64,000 nt of DNA. It comes from Telmatactis stephensoni. Taxonomy: Eukaryota > Cnidaria > Anthozoa > Actiniaria > Isophelliidae. The position numbers and the translations under genes were made by a program. Shown in pieces: positions 47,983-59,945 of this stretch. The notes under the pieces were generated by a model. That model had not been told where the DNA came from, did not search any database, and saw only the letters and a list, made by a program, of their open reading frames with translations. The DNA is taken from NCBI GenBank assembly GCA_029948255.1, contig JALIZF010001670.1, positions 496,001-560,000 of the forward strand, read 5' to 3'. Every line of letters begins with the position of its first letter. Position 1 is the stretch's first letter.

Positions 47983-48627
47983 AATGATATTGCAGCATTT
48001 TGCATGGCTTTGTTCTCATCTGATTGAGAACAGAGAGAAAACAATAGGTTTTGATAAGGTTCAGTAAATATATCTCAAATATTGAAATGCAGTCGATAAT
48101 TGTTGTTATATAGCTTTTTGTTTATGTGTTAATTTATTAAGCTTGTGTTGAAATCAATATGTATAGTCATCATCTATAGTCGAAAATGTTAATGTCCACG
48201 ACATTTTTTGAACAACAACACACGATTGACGTAATAGGTTCTGCTTTTTTTTGAGAGACCATTAAAAGAGTCACTAGAATATGCCCCGAGGGCCAGTGCG
48301 TGTGGAAGATGCAAGCAAACTAAGACAAACTAAGACAGTCCAGCCATAAAATATCATTAACAACAAACAACAACAGCATCAACTAGAAACAACAACAACA
48401 AGAAAAAACAACCAAATATAAAAAGCAACAAAAACAAACAAGGAAGCAAAATATGAAAACAAAATACATCAGGAGATAAACAAAGGACTGCGTGCATGCC
48501 TCACTGACCACTGTGACGTACTGACTGGATGAACAAACAAAGACACGCACAATGGAATGAATTGAAATGAATGAATAAATGAATGAATGAATGTTATTGT
48601 AAACTCGCGAACTAGTGGAAGCTTCTG

Positions 48628-48950
48628 AATGAAAGAATGAATGAATGAAAGAATGAAAGAAAGAAAGAATGAAAGAATGAAAGAATGAAAGAATGAAAGA
48701 ATGAAAGAATGAAAGAATGAAAGAATGAAAGAATGAAAGAATGAAAGAATGAAAGAATGAAAGAATGAAAGAATGAAAGAATGAAAGAATGAAAGAATGA
48801 AAGAATGAAAGAATGAAAGAATGAAAGAATGAAAGAATGAAAGAATGAAAGAATGAAAGAATGAAAGAATGAAAGAATGAAAGAATGAAGGAATGAAAGA
48901 ATGAAAGAATGAAAGAAAGAATGAATGAATAGATGGATGAATTAAAGAAT
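48628..48950. repeat. (GAATGAAA)n long microsatellite
   Basis: About 35 near-perfect 8-bp units. The Phe/Ser-rich open frames it creates on the minus strand are not genes. Confidence 0.95.
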
Positions 48951-49016
48951 GAGTGGGTGGATTGATGGAGCAAAGGAGGGAGGGAGGGAGGGAGGGAGGA
49001 AGGAGAGGGGGATTGG

Positions 49017-49535
49017 ATAGACGAATGAACGAATTAAATGAATGTACGAATAAATGAATGAATTAACGATGGAATGAATGAATGGAACACGGGTGAAAAA
49101 CGCATTGCGCATGCTCGAAAATTGGCGGGAATTCGTGGATGTGTTCATGTTTACAAATAAAAGTACCGTCGACTCAACTGTCGTGTATTATGCGAATTTC
49201 TGGCGTATCTATTGACCAGGGAAAGAGAACAACTAAAACGATGCTTTAGGAAAAAATGCAATCTTAACTTTCGAGATTTACTTAACCTCCAATGGTTTTA
49301 TTTAAAAGCTTCTGAGTATGCGCAGTATGATTTTCACCCGTGTCAATGAATAAATGAATGAATGAATGAACGAACGAGTGAAAACAAGCGAATGAACGAA
49401 TAAATGAATGAATGAATGAAGTGATAGGATTAACGAAGGAATGATATGAATAATTGAACGATAACGAACGAACGAACGAGCAAATGAATGAATGAATGGA
49501 TGAATGAATAAATGAATACATGAATGAACGACCTA
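49017..49535. repeat. (GAATGAAT)-type array interrupted by a MITE
   Basis: aatg-rich arrays on both sides of 49086-49344, with ggag units at about 48975-49005. Confidence 0.85.
49086..49344. mobile_element. MITE, family 'CACGGGTGAAAAACGC', copy 2
   Basis: Starts acacgggtgaaaaacgc and ends ttttcacccgtgtc. It is similar along its length to the copy at 32151 and sits inside the aatg microsatellite. Confidence 0.88.
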
Positions 49536-50020
49536 AATTTTTGGCAAGAAGTTTTTATTACATTGAAAACCTCCAACAATCTACAACAACCTTTCTTAGG
49601 AATGCCCTTAAAATAGCCACTTAGCCGCCGGGCCTGACCCATTAAAAGAGCGATTTTTAAGCGCAAATACGACACGCACGCAAGAAGTGAATTTTCTCGA
49701 CTCATTTGCATTCACGACAACACCTGACTGCAAAACTTCCACAGCCTTGAAACCTAATCTTGACTAATATAAAAAAAATTGACTAATATAAAAAAAATCA
49801 ATCATAAGGTTTCAATATACATCTGTACAAACTAGGTAAACGTTCATTAACACAGCTAAGAAATAATCAAATTAATCGGTGTCTTTCTGATGTGTAAGTA
49901 AAACTGAAGACAGACGGCCTTGAGGGAAGGTCGGTAATAAGATCATTTCTTGCTAGCTGAGTTAATAGCACGTAATATAAGTTTGCTCCTGTTGTGTTAA
50001 CTGACTCGATTACCATCTTG

Positions 50021-50260
50021 TAGATTTAAAAAAAGACTAATTTCAAATAGGTTAGGTTACGATGTATAGTATGTTGGAGGTGAGCTGGTTTTGTGTAGAA
50101 AATTTGGCTAGGACCTGTGGTCCCTTTCTAGAAACCGTAGATTTTAAAAATAGACTAATTTGAAATAGGTTAGGTTACCAATGTATAGTATGTTGGAGGT
50201 GAGCTGGTTTTTGAGGAAAATTTGGCTAGGGATTTGTGCGTGGTCCGCTAGCTTCTTGAA
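50021..50260. repeat. About 117-bp tandem duplication
   Basis: tagatttaaaaaaagacta and tagattttaaaaatagact start the two units. Both continue with aaataggttaggttac and gtatgttggaggtgagctgg. Confidence 0.9.
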
Positions 50261-51509
50261 ACCCCTTACCTTATTTTAGACCTAATTTTGAGAAAAAAGT
50301 TCATTTTTCTTTCCGAATAGCATAGGTAATCCCAGACTAGATTGCATAAACTATATCCAATTCAGACCAAAATGACCAAAAACTCGAGTTCTAGACGCTT
50401 AATTCTAGTGTGCGGTGTACATTCGTATATAGTTACTAAAGTATGGGAGTAACCCTGTCGGAGTGGATTACAATTTCAACCGATTAATAGAATCCTTGCA
50501 TATTATTGCCTGACTCGCCAGGGCAGATGGAAATAATCTGCAAAAATATGGTATGAAAAATGTTTGCTTCTCGGAATTCACTTCAACTGTAATGACGAAA
50601 CCTTACTTTAAGTTGAGTTATATTTTTATACTCTATTTCAGACCAAAAAGATCACAAGTGGCCAATTAAATAGCTCACCAACCATACCCTAATTCATAGG
50701 GAAACACATCTACAGGTAAATAACCTCCCCCGATCAGACTCAGCCTTACGAGTATTTAAATAAAGCTACAGTAAACTCGAGAAATATGGACAAGAAGTAT
50801 AGTAGCTATAGGTCCAGACAAGGTCAGAAACGAGAAGAGAATCATACAAAAACACCTTGTGCAGAAAGCCGAGCACTAATCCCCTCCCTTCCCCCCTCCT
50901 CTCCCCCTCCCCTCTCCCCAGCACCTTCTATATTTCAGTTACTTTATAAGCTACATAGAAATGTGTGGCGTAAATAGTAATTCTACCTTCAATTTTGGTC
51001 TGAAATAGTGAAGGAAAAACCACATTGATCTGAAATAGGGAAGGAAAATCATATTTTCTGGTCTGGAACGAGATGAGGGTTTCATTAAGCTCGCCACACC
51101 CACCCACCCTAGCAAAGGCAGGCGAATAGTCAACTATATCATCCCTGTACCTAAATTTCTTGAAACATAATGAATACTGTCACTGCACCCTAGCATGCAG
51201 GTGATAGTAATTTAAGCTAGCCACTAGTTTTTTAGACAGTTTATAATAATTACATAAAGACTACTGCTTCCATGTCAGTTTAGTTTACTGCTTTAAACAA
51301 TTTATTATCAAACATCAAACAATATTGTCAAATTAGCATAAGTAATGATTTGGGAGGGGGCTGGGTGGGAGGATTTTGGAGAGGAAACTGAATGGTACAA
51401 AAACACCTGACACCCTCCCCCCTCGGCTTAACTTTCTATTTAACTTTCTGCTGCTTCGAACTTAATATTAGATTGAATGATTGTTTTGAAGATAGGTGAT
51501 CTTGATGAG

Positions 51510-51712
<203 letters not shown>

Positions 51713-52555
51713 GTGAAAGGAGGAAAATAGAAACCAGGAATAGCATATGAATGCATCCTTAATTTGGCACTTTTCTATCAAAAATTGGAAATTAGCAAGA
51801 TGACAGTCAGTCCGCCATCTTTATCAATTGTTCAACACCACATTCGCAAAGAAAACCGCTGCAGCCGTTTTTTATTAGTGTTCTTCTAACTTTACACACC
51901 AAAATATATATGGTTTCATTTAATAATCTTTTATTATACTCCGCGGGGAATTTGTGGATAAATGACTTTGAGAAACAGTACAGCTTTGTAGAGAATTACT
52001 GCTTAGTTGGGGGCTTCATTAAACAGTGATCTATTGTTTATCAGTGAATAACTATTATTACATTAAGGATTTTTCTGCACAAATTAATTAAAGCTCAAAT
52101 ACCAAAACCCAGCGGTTTGAATAAACAAAAAAGACCGAGTTTTGGGGTCACAATTTGAACAGGTTTAGTAAATATCATGAGCATGTGTGGCTTGAATCTT
52201 CATGACGTGTTAAATTGGTGCCCTTTTAGTCCTCAGTTAGAACTATACAGTTGAAAGCTGAACTAGTGAAAAAAAGTACAAAAAGGTGTCTTTGTTAGTT
52301 TATTTGGCTAGACAAAGTACATTGTGTCTAATTAATCGCAATTCCCGAGTACAAATCAAGAAAAATGTTGAATTTTTACCCTTCCAAGTTGTTGATAGCG
52401 AAACACTGTTCATTTTCGCTTGTTTTCTAGGGAAAAATTCGGTTTGGTTTGTCAGTGAACACAAAAATGGCGGGGTTGTGCATCCTCCAGTTAGACTGTT
52501 AAATGTCACAAGATGTTTCTGTTTTTGAGGTTGTTTTGCCTATTTTTTTCAATGC

Positions 52556-52740
52556 TAATCGCCTTCCAGTCATTTTTTGAGCTGAGCTTCAAGCACTGAC
52601 AGTTAATGCTTCATTTGTGTTCAATAAACGTGTTTTATTTAGTCAATTGCATGAGCCCTTCCAGTCATGTTATGAGCTGAACTTCAAGCTAGCATTGACA
52701 GTCAATGTGCTCAATGAACGTGTTTTATTTAGTCTGGCGT
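52556..52740. repeat. About 110-bp tandem duplication
   Basis: The units share ccttccagtcat, gagctga(g/a)cttcaagc and aacgtgttttatttagtc. Confidence 0.8.
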
Positions 52741-55700
52741 GAGTACTGAATTATATATACTCCAAACTTTCCTTTAGGCAAATAGAGAAGTTACGCTAAA
52801 AATAAACAATATACAAAAAGCTATTTGACTATTTGTCTTTTTGTTTATTGTTCTTTCTGTTTGAAAAGGTTTGCTTAGCTGAAGTGGAAAAAATCAATGC
52901 TCAATTTGACCAAGCATTGAGCTGTGGGAGTCAATCTTGAGCAAGTGAATGAGACGGCGCCATTTAGTATTACAGATAGGAAAATAATTACCGATAAAAC
53001 TTTTGCGCCATAAAATGTCTTCTTAATTATCCATTTTTGAGAAATATAAACTACTTAAGTGAAGAACGGTGTTAAAAAAATAATGAGAAATAATGTACAG
53101 AGCTCAAAGAATGTTATTTTTGCTTTCAATTCTCCTTTTCGCTCCACGGCCACGAATTTCAATTTTTTCTCTTCTCTGATTAAGGGTATTTAATGAAGAA
53201 TAATGTTTACTAATAGGCTGATTAAAGGTTGTTATTTTCCTTTAGTTTCTCTGTAAAGAATTTCAGCTGTTGAATCGTACCGGTTTCGTCTGCTCCGTGG
53301 CTCAGTTAAAAGTGGAGAAATTAAAACCCAAGCCACACAAAAAGGTATTAAATTATAATTAATATTCATTTGAATAAAACAGACATCATATATAAAACCT
53401 AAAGCTTGATTCTGCCGCTATTCACTTAAACTTTCCTCAAAAATGCCGAAAAACACAATAAAGATTTGTGGGGGATCTGATAACAACCAGATTAAAATCG
53501 ATCAGCCATGCATTTTACTTTTTACCTACATTTCTGCCCAACAAACTAACCCTTTGTTACGTTATTGAAAAAATTCCCTAAAACGAATAGATGGATTTTT
53601 TGAAGTTGGGATCTTTTTGGAGTTTGGTTTGATGAAGTTTATTTGCTTTTTAGATGTTGATCAGTTGACCATTTCTTCAATAAGTTCTCTATCATTGTGA
53701 AGCACTGAAGATATCATGGCTTCTCCTAATCTCTTTTTTGTCGCGCGTTTTTAACACTTTCGAAGCTCATAAATCTTTCATTTTTCCCGATATTAACCTA
53801 CTTTTTTATCATTTCCTTGAAATTACTAGTTTTATATCGGATTCGAACAATAAATGAACAAAAGTTATTACTTCTTTCTCGTTAAAAATATCATTAACGA
53901 ACAACCTGTTTACAATTCGTGAAACCCGCTTGCAAGATAACATCAGTTAAAACAGAGGTGTGAACGCCAGTAAACGCAAAGGAACCCTTCTGTATCTTTA
54001 GCTTATTTCCATCTCCTACGTAGATCTAACTCATTAGCGTTTTAATGTACATAGCTCTAAAAATTTCTGTTTCCTTTCTGAGGTATTCTGCAAAGTTCAG
54101 GAAAGAAAAAGCTAAAACTCTCACAAAAACAAGAGCGCAAACCAGCTGGGCTTTACACACGAATTTTGATTCTATTGTAGTACGTTAAGTTAAAAAACAA
54201 AATGGTCTGATCGCAAGACGATTTCAATAGTCTACCCAAAGATAAAACAAGGAAATTGAGTTACGAGTCATCCAACGAAAGGCTGGGTCTGCTGTTCTGA
54301 AAAGAACAAAAGGCAGTAAAACGAAAGATCAAGTTCTTTACACCAAAGCTGGTATATTTCAGGCTATTTAAAACCAGCATGCGAGATCTCGACATAGATT
54401 GACTTTGAATATGAGTGACTGTGAAATAATCACAGAATAGATAAGATTTGACCCTGATGGACATGAGAATTACAAGGCATTTAAACATATGGTCAAGACC
54501 TTGATGATAGCTTTTTGGTCCAGATAGTATAGATACATATGCTATAGGCACAGTTTAGATCCTATAGAATAGGCCTTCCGGCACACGAGCGGTTAAACAG
54601 TTTATTAACCTGATGGCTTTTGGTGTATGGACTGGAATTATCTTTGAGATCTAAAAAGAAGGCTTCCTCAAATGTTTAATCATCGATAATAGCGGTAATT
54701 AGGCCTGAAAAATGCTCTGTAAAAGTGCTTTGAATAGAGTGAGAACTACGTCTAATTACAACATATCAAAACACAGAAATTACCAACTAAGCATCAGAAA
54801 AAAAGAAATTTGAGGGTTTTGTTTGCTCATATAAGATTCGTGACGAGGGATAACTTTTAGAATAATAAGACTATTCAGATTAATCAGTTCAACAAAACCT
54901 TCACAATTTGATATGTTCTACACATTGAAACCCTTTTCACGAAGAACGTGCTTTGAATGATATTCACTCAAGAATAATACTAAAAAAATGTTCTCAACTC
55001 CTTTCTTGTACATGTAGCTTATGGCCGCAGGTTACTAGCTAGTCGTGTAAAACTAGTAACTCAAGAGAACTCCTGAGGAGAGTGAAACTTAATCCAACAG
55101 ATTCTTTACAGAAGCCCTAGACATCTAATGGAGTGATCACGGATTTTGTGAAGCCAGTGAATTGAGTCAAATCGAGTTGAAAGAATACGCTATTGATAGA
55201 CAAAACAGTCCTAATTGGCGAAACGTCGAAGTTAACTCGTATTAGAAGCCAGACCGACTGTTTAAGCATTGGCTCACACTTCTAAGAAACTTGCTTTTCA
55301 ATAACTTTCGTTTGTTAATAAGCTAGCTCTTTGAGTTTTCAATGCTTTACTTAATTCGTCGCCTCCAAAAAGTGGGATAAAATGTCATTATCGAGAAATG
55401 TTTAAATGCCAATTATCCACATTTCTGTTGGATGACATATGTTTTTGCAGGCGTTTTTTCTTTAGTTGATGGCTGAATTGACCTTACAATGAATTGCTTT
55501 CGAGCAGTACTCGGTGATAATACAACTTGAGAAATAATGGAAAGCAAAGCTCAAAGACTGACCAAAATTAGCTGTAGCTATCAATAAAACCTGCAATTCT
55601 CATTTCTTCCCAGGGGACGTTCAAATTCAATACATTTTAGAGCTAATTTGAAAGTCTTTTGTGAAGCTTTTAAAACTTAAAATTTGTCCACTACAGAAAA

Positions 55701-56863
55701 CCTTGCGAGGAATATCGCTTGAGCTCTTTTCAGGCATTTTAAAATTCACTTCAAACTTTGCAAAATCAACAACAAAAACGAGCAAATTGGCTTCTCTCCG
55801 CTTTTAACATAAAAACAGTAACATTAGAATTTGTCTTAAATATCTATTAGTGTTAGAATATATAATTTATTTTGAGTTTTTGTTTTGCATAGAAAAGGGG
55901 TTTGAACTATTACAGTGTAATTCAACTATTCAATCAACATGCCGTTCAACAAATGACAGCTGCAAAGCAGAATTTTTTAACTTAAAAAATCTTTTGTAAA
56001 CCACACATTAAATCTATTTTCATAGAAATAAAACATTTTTACTCAAAAAATATGGGTCACATTTTCTTTGTTCATATAGTGAATTTTCTTTCGTCGTAAG
56101 TTTGAGTCGCAAATACAATTTCTTTCCCAGCCGGTAAGTGGTTACAAACTGACTGAACTATAGAAGATAGTTTAAGATCGGTAATATTAAACTGGTCAAA
56201 ACTTTTTTCATGGAAATGACAGCAAAAGGTTTCAAAAACAGAATGAAACCAACCCCAACACTTCTTTCTTTCTGGAATCTTTAGGAGAAAAGCGATAGTA
56301 GTTAATTAAAGTTGAGAATGTTCATGCCAAAAAATTGCTAATATCTTCCACCATCTAATTTTATTCTTTTTCATTTGTCTTTCTCGAAAAATGGACGAAT
56401 GTGGGCTCCATTTCTTTATAGATGCTATAGTCTTTTACCTCTTTTTATTCTAAAAACAAAACTATCGTATAAAAATGGCTACCTTGGTTTCAATTGATGT
56501 ACACTTGCCTCGGTGTTTGTGGGCACATCTTTACATTCACTTATCTTGACAGGGGAACAAGCTCAAACTTGAATTGAAAGTGGTTTGTAGAAAGGTACTA
56601 CAAGAAATTGAAAATCTTCTCCATACGGAACCTTTTTTCATTTTGAATCCTGCGAAAATGATTTTTTTGGAAATTTTACTCAGGGCAAAGTCGACGGAAG
56701 CATTTGAAAGGCTTTTTGGAAATATGCTGCCAACTCAAACAAGTTGTAACGGATGAGTCAATATTTTTAAACTTTCATAGATACACGAATTACAAGACTA
56801 AATTGATCTAAAACTTCAACAAAGCTTAAAAATGACTCAGTAGCTTTCCTTCATCTCTGTACT

Positions 56864-56869
56864 TTTATT
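56864..56869 (-). terminator. Poly(A) signal AATAAA for GFI copy C
   Basis: Minus-strand AATAAA about 240 bp past the copy C stop codon. Confidence 0.5.
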
Positions 56870-57109
56870 TTAATAATATTATTTTATCTTTCATTAATAA
56901 TTCCTAGTCCAAGGAAACTTCAGTTTTAAGTTTAAAATACTATCTAGGCTATCTTTGACCGTTTTTACATTCTATATTCAATATGTACTGTCTCTATTCA
57001 AGCAACTTGATTGATAACAAATATATAGCCTTGCTACTTGTTCATCAAGGTCTCTGTTTGTTTAATATATAGTCCTTCCAGTTGATTGTTTGTATATCTA
57101 TATTAAAGT

Positions 57110-59727
57110 TTATAGGCTAGAATTTTCGTGTGTATATGCGTGTCGTCTCAAATCCACTTTACGATAAAAAGAACGTTTGCAAGTCGGGCACGAAAACGGC
57201 TTGAAACCACTGTGTTTTCTGCTGTGAGTTATTAAATTGGATGATTGGCTGAATGCTTTGCCACACTCCAAACATTTATGGGGTTTTTCGCCTGTATGAA
57301 TGTACGTATGTTTTTTCATGTCGGATTTTTGATGGAATCTTTTAGGGCAGAACTGGCAAGGAAACGGTCGCGTATCTGAATGGATCAACATATGAGTTGA
57401 TAACGTCGAGGAACGTTTGAATGTTTTTCCGCACTCTTTACATTCAAAAGTCTTTTCGTTGGTATGAATGTTCTGATGTTGTTCGAGACTAACTGAATGA
57501 CCGAAAGTCTTCCCACAAATTGTGCATTCGAATGGTCTTCGTCCTGAATGCGAGCGCCGTACATGGACCTCTAGCCCGTGTGGCGTACTGAAAACCTTTT
57601 TGCAGCTCATGCATTCGAAGGGCTCTCGATAACAAAGAGGATCTCTTTTCTTGCTTTCAACAGGCGATGGCGAGAGAAGTGCTGGCCTTCTGGGGGCGGG
57701 GCATGTTAGAGGATTTCGACTACGGTCACTTTCACGCAATGTCATCGAAGCTGTTGACAATCTGTTCATGAATGAAGATGGAGTCCACCGAGGATACGGT
57801 ATAGGGATGTCAGTAATACCCGATGAGAAGCAGACTTGATTGTGGAAGCGGCTGTAAGGCGAAAGTATATAAGGATTGTAAGTCTCCTGGACCAAGTGCT
57901 GGGGATACAACGGCGAACCTGAAACATAAATCATACCGAAACTTAGTTTTTCATGAGCTAATTTGTGAAATAAAGAGACGCGCGCTGTAGTAAAATGCTT
58001 TATTTTTCTAAGGGACACGTTATGATTAAGTATTGATGATCTGGTCATTCAGTCTCGTAGATTTGTTTTAATGACACACACACGTCAAGATTGCTCACTC
58101 AAATTCCCGGCTCCTCTAACCTTTCAGTTCTCGCTTCAAGAATTTTTCAGTATTTTAATTTTAATTCCAAAGCAATTGGCGTCGTTTGCAAACGTTTACG
58201 ATTGTTAGAAATGCTGCACGGATTCCGACTTCTTGTTGTCTGTGTACGGGAATCAAAAGTGAGAGCGCTTGGATCTTCTCCGTCAATTCACAAATTCCGT
58301 CCGTGTAGTCAACAAAACACACAAGCTCAATTTAGTTTCACAATAGCTATGCTAAAACAGCCTTAATCAGTGCCACACACAAATCATTGTGAAGACTGTT
58401 CTTAATCAGTGAGAGCCGAGTAAAACTTAGTGAACCCTTTGTGCCATTGTTCTGCTTTCTTGGAGTGCAATTATGTCTTATTTACACTTGGCCAAACTTA
58501 GATTTTAATATTTAAAAACTGCATGAGAACTTTGAAGGACGAAATCATGATATCCAAGATTTTTCAAATAATCTAAGTAGAACTTCAAATAAGTCGAATG
58601 TTTTAGAGGACAAGAATTTAGTTTTAAGCGTGCATTTATGTTCAATCTGGTATTTTCCTGATTATTTGCCAATACTGTATACTCGAAGTTTTGATTTACG
58701 CTGCGAATTTCAAAACAATTTTCTGGACGCCTTTAATTTAACTTAGAATACAAAAATAATCAGAATTTTTATAGTATCAAAATAAACCTAAATTATACCA
58801 GACTTGAATACGCTCAAAATCTTCATCAGGTGGCAAAATTTTTCTCCATCTTATCGAACTCTCATATGGCAATTAGTTAACGTATTCAGACGAAGGTACA
58901 AAGTGTTATATTTTTTACAGTTTGATTACTAAGTCATTTCCAAGATTTTCCGCTTTATGGTTGCAATGCCACCAAAGTATTTCGCGCGAATTGACTATAT
59001 AATGTACAAAAATTAATGCAGAAAATATTTACCATGGGAGTGAAGACGAGAATCTAAATCACTGGCAGCATGTTGAAATCTCCAAATATTTTGAGCATTT
59101 ACGACAGATTTCTTGGCGGGATTGTCCGGCCGTGTAAGATTAGCAATATCGAATGGCCGATTGGAGGGTTTCTCCTCAGAGGATTTATGAAGCTTGATTT
59201 CGTCGTGGTCTTCAGTCGTTTTGGAATCTGTTTCAAAAATAAAGTATAAAAAAAAAAACAAATAATCAGAGATTAAGTTATGTTATCTACAGAAATGTCA
59301 AAATTTTGCCATTTTATCTCTAATAATGATATAAGTTTAACGTCTCCATCGAGTCCATCAGCAACACCATTATAGAACACTTGGAAAAATTTGCCTTTGT
59401 GCGCCAAAAAATCACAAGTCATGATTTTTGAATGGTCTGACTCCAAGGCTTAGATTTCCATTGTAGAAAGAACCTTTGAGTACAAGACTTGTGGAAGTAT
59501 TTGTTTTACAGTGAATGAAAAAATAAATACACCAAAGCGGTTGGGAGATATTGCAAACTGAAATCGGCTGAAATGAGGACAACACGGAATAAACTCCTTA
59601 AAAGAGCAACGCGATGGTACAATCTCTTACCCGGTGAATTTTCCGGTAAATCGGGTTTGGATTGGAGAGGTAGCTCCTTGATTTGCCCTTCTAGCACTCT
59701 CTTTTTCACTAGAAATGACCTCGGCAT
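57110..59727 (-). CDS. GFI1-like: GFI1/Senseless-like SNAG zinc-finger repressor, copy C
   Basis: Minus-strand exons 59727-59631, 59227-59033 and 57918-57110, joined in phase 1, give 366 aa. It starts [10 protein letters not shown] (SNAG). The linker is short and charged (about 33-197). Six fingers lie at about 198-361: [12 protein letters not shown] (1), GHSVSLEQH (2), [13 protein letters not shown] (3), HQKSDMKKH (4), [13 protein letters not shown] (5), RKVDLRRH (6). Of the three copies this one is closest to the family norm in length and in finger 2, so it may be the least derived. The frame stays open upstream to an ATG at 59901 (58 extra codons). I chose the inner start because SNAG works only at the N-terminus. 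A minus-strand AATAAA lies at 56864-56869. The gene points towards copies A and B across a 30-kb gap that contains the peroxidase. Confidence 0.94.
57919..59630. other. Introns of GFI copy C
   Basis: Introns are 57919-59032 and 59228-59630. No repeat or second gene is evident. These are the smallest introns among the three GFI copies. Confidence 0.7.
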
Positions 59728-59945
59728 GTTCGGGTGTGTTGGGTAACCACGAATTCTTACTCCCTCAAATCTGAGTCGTGCGCTAAGAATGAGGCCGCAC
59801 GGGACTGCCGTTTTGTTATAAAAGCATTTTCGTATGCCAAACCTTTTAAATCTACACGAAACAAAACCAAACCCTTGACAGCTGTCCCAGGTGGATGCCA
59901 TAGCAACGAAACAAGCTGGTTAGCTCACGCGCATGCGCAGATGCC
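59728..59945 (-). promoter_or_regulatory. Candidate promoter of GFI copy C, with NRF1-type palindrome
   Basis: Upstream of the copy C start there is a perfect NRF1-type palindrome GCGCATGCGC (about 59930-59939), an RFX half-site-like CCATAGCAAC (about 59898-59907) and, on the minus strand, a TATAA within tttataac near 59818. The motif identities come from known consensus sites; their use here is inference. Confidence 0.35.

Noticed and set aside
48383..48973. 196-aa minus-strand open frame rich in Phe, Ser, His and Ile
   Set aside because: It is the translation of the GAATGAAA microsatellite; no start context, domain or splice evidence.
59728..59901. In-frame N-terminal extension of copy C
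   Set aside because: It would place SNAG internally; kept only as a finding because an alternative form cannot be excluded.
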